Positions 56,200-64,000 of a stretch of DNA of 64,000 bases are shown here, piece by piece. How positions within the stretch are numbered: position 1 is the first letter of the stretch; each line of letters starts with the position of its first letter. Source of the stretch: Isoetes taiwanensis (lineage: Eukaryota > Streptophyta > Lycopodiopsida > Isoetales > Isoetaceae); NCBI GenBank assembly GCA_021234155.1, contig JAJEKV010000032.1, positions 5,091,835 through 5,155,834 of the forward strand, written 5' to 3'. Below the pieces are notes generated by a model. That model was not told the origin of the DNA. It searched no databases and was given only the letters and a program-made list of their open reading frames with translations. Both the position numbers and the translations under genes were made by a program.

Positions 56200-59100
56200 T
56201 CTTCTAGAAACATGGAGAAGAACGCCAAGCTTTGGATATTGCGTGTTTTGACGGTACATTCCTGCGGTGGAATTATAAACATTGAGACTCAAGGGTCATG
56301 GGGTATCAGATGTTATGTGAGGCAGAATTGAAGCATTTGGTTAAGCTGGGCAGGACATGGGTCTAAGCAACATATATGTGGGTTGAGATATCCGGTATAC
56401 AGAAAGGTCTTTATAGCAGATGCTATTTCACCACGTGAATCCCTATTTATAATGGAGGAGGCTTGATAGGATGATCCCTTTTGACTTGGAGCAGATGTTA
56501 TTAAATTGTTTGCCTCAAACACCTTATGGGAGATTTTAATGGGCTTATTGGGAAGAAGGCAAAAGAATTGCAAGCATGGAAGGCACCTATATGGATGGAA
56601 ATGATTGAATGCAAATGAGCTAATGCAAAGTGGTTGGAATAGAGTTTCAAGATGGAATAAGGTGGCCTACCTCAAGGTAATCATCTTCTTTAGTAATGCG
56701 GTAATGTGATTAGACATGCAATATATAATGGTGTGCATGTAGTACCCAAATACGTGGAAGTTCACATGTAGAGGGGCCAGTTGTTGATCTTAGTAATAGC
56801 AAGACCGCTAGCCTATGGAGCAGATTGTAAATTTTATGATTGGGGATGAGAGACCGAAGCTCCATCTTCGATGTGCCCATTGTCATCTCTTTACGAGTTG
56901 GCAACACAGATTTTTAAGAAAGTCACACGATGGCCCAAAAACTCATTATGCATTTTCATAAGGCCGATAGATATATAAATCCATATGTGAGGCTTAAAGC
57001 AAAGAAGCATAGTTTGGCCCGACATATGAGGATATTAGTGCATTGCTTAGTACTACGATCGAGGTCGCTAATAAATGCTATGTATCTCATAGAAAAGTTG
57101 AAAGGCCCGGCCATGCAATGTTTGGTTTGATGAGGAATGTAAGGGAAAAGACAGAGTTTAAAACAAAGAAAAGGGATGAAAGTTGCCACAAGAAAGAGTA
57201 TATGAAAATGGTGAAATCAAAAAGAAGAAATTTTTATATGAAAGGCACTTGCAAATGATGGGTGAATTGCTTAAGGAACCCAAGAGATTTTGGAATCTAA
57301 TCAAACCAAAAATTAAAACATTGTAAGCCGTGTTAGGGAAAGAAGAATTACTAGATTATATATCTAGATCAGGATCACATCCCGTATAGAGGACAATGTG
57401 TCGCCAAGTAAAGATTCTCATTGATGGGGGTGGGAGTTCACGCTGAGGATGTACAAGAAGGATTGCAAGCATTAGCAATGGGAAAGCCAAGGCATACATT
57501 AGGGTTAGTAGTAGGATGCTTAAATGGGCGTGCACAAAAACTCATGAGATTCTTTGGAAATTAATGAATGCGCCTTGAGAGAGTGGCTTTCCCACGTAAT
57601 ACTTGGCAAGTGAACAGAGTTATTCTTGCATAAATGGGATGAAAAGATCCAAACAATTACGTAATGAGCAAATGAATAGCAATCTATATGCCGTGTTATA
57701 CACCATGGTAACAGAAAGATGAGTGGATGGGTCAAGAGAACAATGTTGAGCAATGGGGCAAGGTGTTTCGTGCCTAAAAAAGATCAACGATGATCATTAA
57801 TCACTTTATGCCAAATTTCTTGGATAGACTCCTACCATGTGAACTAGAAAACCACGTATGCACTTTTGCAGATTTTACAAAGCATTTGATAATCGCATAC
57901 CAGTGGGGAATCTTCAGGGAGCCGATGGAGATGCTTGGGATACCGTAAGAGCCCAGGAATACCAAGATGTCAGGGCGAAAAGGTATTGGTACAACTTTCT
58001 ACTTTTCCGTGAAGGTTCGTATGAAGTAAGCAAGTAATATGGGGTTAAACAAGGCCGCCCTATGTCCCCTACTTTGTTTGGATTATTTATGTATCACCTT
58101 GAAGATCAGTGGAAATGTCTTTGAGTGAGACTAGATGGTTTTGGGATGCTATACTAAGCATGTTGTTGTATGCAGATGATATAGTTATTCTATCCGTGTC
58201 GCGGCGTGCATGTATACTTTAGATGCCTTGTCTCTTTTAGACAATAAAGGCATGAAGGTGAATTTGACTAAACTAAATTGATTGTCTTTGGGCACTTAAG
58301 GTTGGGCATCTTAAATTTTATACAAAGGAGAATGTGTGGATATTGTGGATTCATATAAATATTTGGGAATTCATGATAAACTCCCAAGTTGGAATCAGTC
58401 AGAGACCAAAGGGTAAGTGGTGGGCCTAAAGCTCTATACAAGATGCAACGCTGTAAGTAAACACGACATTTGGAATTTTGAGCAAAGAAAATGTTATATA
58501 AAGTGCTCAGACAAACTGCTAGCTATATGGTTGTGATGGGCACCGGGTTAGCAGAGGAAACCCGGAAAAAGTTGAGAAGGTTCGTAAGAAATTTTTCAGA
58601 ACAGAAAGTTAGGGTTAAGGGCACAAACTCCATATGATATGATGCTAGTAGAATGTGGTATGATGCCACTAGAGGTTGAGGCAATCGCGCGTAACATTCT
58701 GAATATATATTTGCAAAGTGCAAATGGATATGCATGAAGAAAGCTTGCCCAGAATTGCCAAGTGGATGCAACGAGGTTCAAAGGATGGTACTTGATGTTC
58801 AGATTGATGAAAATGGGGACTGGAATGTAATGATTTACATAACCAGCAAGATATTAGGCTCGGGGTACGGTGGAGCATGATTACAGGATCGCAGGTCCTG
58901 CAAGGAAGAAAACATATTATAAATACCATTAATCCTTTCTCTTCACAGCCTGTGATATTTGAGTAAGGGTATCGTTGAAGTGTAGGCATGCAATTAGTAG
59001 ACTAAGGCTCAGCCTCACACGATTGGGAGAGAAGTGGGCAGTGGAGCAACATACCTCATGAGCTAGGATATGTAGGTCAGGTGTTATGGGAGAAATTGAA

Positions 59101-59415
59101 GATGAAGCACATGTTCTATACCGCCTAATAAAGAGTGCATCTTCGTCAGAGATACCAAATTCAATTGTACGATTTGGTTGCATTTTTGGTCTCTCTAGAA
59201 AACATCACAGTCATTTTATAATTGAATTGATGGAACATGAATAATGTATAAAGGGTATGGATGGAGATGGAAATGGAGGAGATGAGGGGGAGAGCTCGAT
59301 GCTTCTTTCTCAAGATGCATAGAGATATTTTTATAATGTTGAATGCACGGGTTTTGAACGCCTTATAGACCGGTGGACCGCTTTGGACGATATCTATATA
59401 TTTCATTTCACTTTA
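56200..59415 (+). mobile_element. LINE-A-family element, nearly full ORF2, degenerate
   Basis: Ordered plus-strand landmarks: endonuclease LMGDFNGLIGKK (about 56530), linker CNVWFDEECK (about 57115-57140) and ELLKEPKRFWNLIKP (57260-57305), ALAMGKAKAYIR (57470), RT motif A FYKAFDNRIPVGNL (57865-57910), motif B GVKQGRPMSPTLFGLFMYH (58040-58095), motif C LLYADDIVIL (58160-58190). Then the knuckle region RLRLSLTRLGEKW with GEIEDEAHVLYR (58995-59125). The 3' UTR at 59290-59415 (TTTTTATAATGTTGAATGCA, CCTTATAGACCGGTGGACC, ATTTC tail) matches 55800-55925. Numerous stops; dead. Unlike LINE-A at 17036 it keeps the RT catalytic core. Confidence 0.83.
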
Positions 59416-62400
59416 CTTCTTCAGAACAAACCTCGCCACGCCATTACATGCTCGTGAAAAATCCATCTCTCGTCACATACACGCTCCTCCCAAATGTAAT
59501 GTGATTTTTGGGAGGAGAGGAGACGATATCTCGAGGCTTAATGTTCTCCGTTATTGGCGCACTTGAGTCGTTTGCTCTGGGATTTCGATCAAAAGTAATC
59601 CATTCCGCCGCATTTAGAGAAAATGTGGGATAATTATCGCACGCTTCCAATCCGCGCCAAATTGTGGATATTCAAGCCCCGTTTTTGGTTCTACGCTAAG
59701 TGTAAGATAATTCATTTCAGTTTTGCCTCCCCATTCTTTCTTCGACCCGCCACTAAAACCATGGATCCGTCATTCTTGGTATGATTGCCATGCTTTTCTG
59801 CTTTGACACTCGATTTACTACGTAAATAATACAGCCTATTGAACTCAAATCTAGCCTCGAAGACCCAATGACCCCGTCGATGGTTATGGGTTTTAGAAGA
59901 CAACAATGGTATGTTTTTACATCTCCATAGCTAAGTAATGGTTATGGTTCCAACAGTGGTTAGAAGACCACCAAGAAGATTTTCCGGATTGCTCCGCGCA
60001 GAACACAATGGGATAATATCGACAACTTCACGATGGAATTGTATAGCTTCCTTGAAGATGATATGTGGGTAACCAATTTTACAGATGAAGAGAGCCACAT
60101 TTGAGAGATTGGTAGGTTTAATTGTGCCCTCTATCTTGTCGTGCCCGAATAAAGTAAGGCCCTCGTTGATCCAAGGAAAGTACTAAGTTATGGCTCAGAT
60201 TTTGCACACCTGTGATGCCCTTACATGCTGGCCAGAGATTTTATGTTGGGAAAGCAGTCAGCATGTAAATATACCAAGAAAATCACGCTTTGTATCAAGG
60301 TTTCTCAAGACAATGCTCTACAAACATTTTGTTGCAATGCCTACAGTGCAAGAGATTAACTGCATTAAGTGAATTCCATGATGCAACAGAAGTTGCCTCC
60401 AATATATATGGTGCAGCTTGACGGATTCCGCTGGTTTTTTATGGAGGAAACTCAAAAAAAAAGGACAATGGGAAGACTATTACGTGTGCTGCATATAAGA
60501 GGCATTCATGTTCATGCCAGGAATTGTGACACATAGCGTACTTTTATAAATGTGGGTAAAGCACGCCATATGGTGTTCAATTGATGTCCTCTGCCCCCAA
60601 AAATGTGGCTGCATCCACCACTTCTTGTGGTATGAAAGTATAATTATGGCACCGCCAACCACGGTGACATTTAAGAATAGAGTCCCAATTTGTGGGAGAA
60701 ATTTAATTTCAAAAACTGTAATTCAAATTCAAATTCCTATTCTTTGCCCCTTCCTCGTTTCTTTGTTTCCACGCCCCGTTTTTGGCTCCTCCCTCACGCA
60801 AGCTCCAATCCATTGTGGATATGGATGTCAATGAGGTAATTCAGACACAAAACCCAAGATGCATATGAGAAAACTAAGAAGAACCGTTGAACAAGAAATG
60901 CTGAAGAAAAGACGCAGGTAAAGAAGAAGAGAAGAAAAATTGAGCTTGCACTAAGGTAAGGATCCGTCATCAAGAAGTGTAAGCAAGAAACGCCGTATTG
61001 TCCTTAGTTGGGGTTTGTTAACGCTCTTCCATAAAATGTAACAAAGAATGGAGTGATAGCACTAAGAAAGAAATTTTACTGATTTTTGAGGATAAAACAT
61101 TGAAAAATTCATAGGTGAAGAATTAAAGGATTTGAAGCCAAGATCATCGCGTATAAGGAGCCTTCGGGACTCTATGCATCAGCCAAACTTCTACTAAAGA
61201 ATGATCGCTTAGCAAAATTTCAAGAATAGCCGCTTTGTAATAAAACAGATTTCACGTACTGCAGTAGATTCTCAAACAAGTGACAAAAATCAGCCAGCTA
61301 GATCTTGAAAGGTATTAGGTGTTCACCCAAGAAACCCTAAAAAGGCAAAAGAAAAAAAAGAGGGAAGAGATCGATTAAGTAAATTTGTGGGAAATGAGTT
61401 TTACAAGAGGGCTAAAGATCTCATGCAATTCTTGTGATGAAATATATAGAAAAGATTCAAAAAATTTGGATTGAGAACACCGTGAGTGTCTCCTAACACA
61501 AAGGATGTTAGAACTAGAAGATTGAGAGAAATATAAGAGAAGAACATGTCACTCTACTATCCTCGAGGAATCACAAAGTTAGTTTATATTCTCAAGTGAC
61601 CAGTGTTTTCTTAGTTATGCGCTTAATATGGTGGTATGTGGTGGTTATTGTGTTGTACAAGATTGTGGTGTAACAGATGCAAAGATGTAAATTGTGTGTA
61701 GTTGACTCTAGTCCTAAATGCAATATTTAATGTTTGGAATATTATTGTAACATTTACTGTAATTGAGTACTCCTTTTTACTCGGTGTGTGTACGCCTAAA
61801 AATATTTGAGCTATAACTAACCGGATCCCGAGATACAATTTTGTTGAATAAAGATAATCAGATTCAAGCACAAAATTGCTTGGAAAATATATATATTAAA
61901 AGCAAATCTTACAAAATTTGGTTTTTACAAATTTGGCTTCCATTGAAAGCTCAGACTGAACTAAATTTACATGCATGATTTCTAAGCAAATGTGAAATGC
62001 TGGTATGACCGCTCGAGAACTGCATCCAAAATTATCGCTTTCTCGCGACTAAAGCATCTAAGCTTTCGGCAAATATCCCAATTTAACAGATGAGGTTTGC
62101 TAGTGCTTCCTCGCGATCCCCTGCGTAAGTAATTTAATTCTCGCCAAAGAAAACTGCTGCGTAGAGTCGAGCGACAAGTGACAGAGAATAAATATAATAA
62201 ATTTTGCAAAGCAGCGATGTAAATATAAGCTCAAGTGAACTCGTCTAAGAGCTCTTTCCTCATTGACCACTCCAAAGTAGCTATTGAAGGCCCAAAGATC
62301 CAAATTGCTGTTGTATGCCTTTAGGTTGACCAAATCAAAGAAAGAAGGTGGATTTAGGCATACACCTTCAGATATTTATCACTTGTGCCCCTCGCTTAAC

Positions 62401-62675
62401 ATGTGTGCCGTAATGCCCTCCCTGGCCACCCTACACAGTCAGAGAGGTGATCTCTCGAACATGGATCCTACCATGTTGCCTTAATGAACTCTCTTTGAAT
62501 TGGCGCCTAATTGGGGAATGAAACGCCAAAAATCAGACGTGAGGGAATGTGGATTTAGTGACCCGCATCCTTTCTTTCTAATGATTAGAAGAGGAATGTA
62601 CTCATATCGTGGTGTACGACTTCGTAAGTGTTTATGAGAGCAAAGTTTTGGCGCATTTTTGTCGGTAAATAGGAT
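59416..62675. other. Unassigned AT-rich DNA
   Basis: No gene, RNA gene or repeat boundary I can support on either strand. All frames are under 95 residues and without motifs. Confidence 0.4.
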
Positions 62676-62679
62676 AAAA

Positions 62680-63440
62680 GTGATGTGATGTGATGTGGCG
62701 GTGTCGCGATGGTGGTGGTGTGTGGTGGTGTGATTGGGCGTTATGTCCATGGTGTCATGTGGGTGTGTGCATGCTAATGTATGATCTCGAGAATCTCCTC
62801 ACCCCACCACACCCCATCTATCCCACCACCATAGACTACCACCACATCTTTAAGTGCACTCACCACATTACCACCACATGCACACACATCCCACCACATC
62901 CACGCCCACACCCCTCCACCCACCACCACCACACTCCACCACCACCACATCACACCACAATCCACAACACCACACCACACCACCACCACTACACCCCCAC
63001 CACACCCACCAATCACCACACACTCCACCACACACCACCACGAGACCACCTCACACCTCACACCACATCATAGCACCCACACCACTACATACACACCACC
63101 ACCACCACCCCCACCACTACACCACACACCACCCACCACACTCCACCACCACCACCCCCCACCACCACCCCACCACCACACCTCACACTCCACCACCACC
63201 CCCACCACCACACCCCACCACCACACCACCACCACTCACCCCCACCACCACACTTCCACCACCACCACACTCCACCACCACTCCACACTCCACCATTTGG
63301 TATGGTGTGTGGTGGAATTTGTATGGTGTGTGTGGTGGGTGTGGTGTGTGGTGTGTAATGTACACACTACTAAGGTGCTCGCTCTGTGAATAAGGATGAG
63401 TGTAAGTATGGTATGGTGCATGGTTTGGTGTGGTATACAC
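62680..63440. repeat. Low-complexity GTG / CAC / GTG block
   Basis: GTG/TGT-rich at 62680-62770, CAC/ACC-rich at about 62800-63290 (CACCACACCACC-type), then GTG-rich again from about 63298 to 63440. The switch points make the outer arms complementary to the middle. The long His/Pro/Thr and Gly/Val/Trp frames are low-complexity artefacts. Confidence 0.95.
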
Positions 63441-64000
63441 ATCTCAATGGGGCTTAGTGTTCATTTCATGCAGATGCTATTGTTCAAGAGGTTTCCGACC
63501 AACATCCGTAAATTAAGATTCTCGTCTTCGAAGCTTTTGAGAAGCTAAAACCCTCGGGTTTGTTGTGAAATTGAAGGACTTCAATAGTTGTCAAGTATCT
63601 AGCACGCGGAGGATGCAAATGCTAGTGGATGGACTCAATGGGGATGAGAACCAAACATCCAAGAATTGCACTTTGCACTGCGATGTTCAGAGATCGCAAT
63701 GACCCTAATAATGCAGGCACACCAAAGATAAAATTGCAAAGGGCTGTGAAGCTTGTGAGATCTATGTTGTGTCCAAAGAGCAACAGATTGAAGTCACAAG
63801 AAGGCGTGCATCCTTGGAAATCGGTGGAGTCGTGGTGGGAATCAAGTAGTTTCCGCACTGGCCCCATGGAAGGAAGTGGCAAGAGGGAAAGTGAAAATGG
63901 GAGTACATTGACTATGAAAAAGACAACGCCTCGAAGTTCCCGTGGTAGGAGACTCATCACCAAGATAATGAGACGTAACCCAAGCAGCCTGATAAACCGA
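63441..64000. other. Unassigned DNA at the window end
   Basis: A 113-residue minus-strand frame (63963-63622) is open but shows no recognisable domain; a hydrophobic stretch near its start is its only notable property. Not called as a gene. Confidence 0.35.

Noticed and set aside
62690-63393. His/Pro/Thr-rich frames of 127 and 179 residues
   Set aside because: Translations of CAC/ACC low-complexity DNA; all three frames stay open and no domain is present.
1-64000. CRISPR array, rRNA genes, organellar gene clusters
   Set aside because: No regularly spaced short repeats with unique spacers, no rRNA landmarks, and genes with spliceosomal introns and plant retroelements point to nuclear DNA.

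Overview
The window is plant nuclear DNA from a large, repeat-rich genome. It has two intact, intron-poor or intronless plant genes, a scatter of broken host-gene fragments, and dense nested transposon remains. The intact genes are a group VII-type ERF transcription factor (minus, 5380-6526, one short intron) and a Golgi-type FkbM-like methyltransferase (minus, 47290-48276). Host-derived fragments resemble a PLS-type PPR protein, an HCF107-like chloroplast RNA-processing protein, possibly a sorting nexin, and a GAUT (GT8) galacturonosyltransferase. These families, together with Helitron, CACTA, Ty3/gypsy and LINE debris, place it in land plants. The PPR wording and TE density would suit a fern or another non-angiosperm, but the species cannot be settled from sequence alone.

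Layout. 0-5 kb: a SINE-like block, two LINE 3' ends and a GC-rich inverted-repeat element. 5.4-7.3 kb: ERF gene and leader. 8.77-13.1 kb: a probable minus-strand Helitron carrying several host-gene fragments in its own orientation. 13.2-14.1 kb: local tandem repeats. 14.9-28.5 kb: one minus-strand LINE that has been split by at least two, probably three, later insertions. These are a plus-strand LINE (15.19-17.04 kb), a ~9 kb CACTA-like element (19.317-28.286 kb) whose interior is a ~1.12 kb x 5.6 tandem array, and another CACTA-like end at 28.526 kb. 30.1-32.4 kb: degenerate Ty3/gypsy pol. 34.6-39.4 kb: a ~1.95 kb sequence in two direct copies, one carrying a ~617 bp insertion. 39.4-40.8 kb: an extreme polypurine tract, followed by a second Helitron 3' terminus with the same 17-nt hairpin as the first. 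41.4-42.9 kb: a transposon-like pseudogene and a clean 322 bp MITE. 43.2-45.0 kb: another LINE. 47.3-48.3 kb: methyltransferase. 50.4-50.9 kb: GAUT pseudogene. 53.3-59.4 kb: a LINE graveyard with at least four pieces. 62.7-63.4 kb: a strand-switching GTG/CAC low-complexity block.

The two intact genes have no visible functional link. The main interest is structural. Insertion order can be read directly from interrupted reading frames. Two unlinked Helitron ends share the same terminal hairpin. Repeats in several unrelated blocks diverge mainly by tiny GC-rich indels, whereas the two real genes keep clean frames. That pattern is either rapid decay or a base-calling artefact confined to (methylated) repeats.
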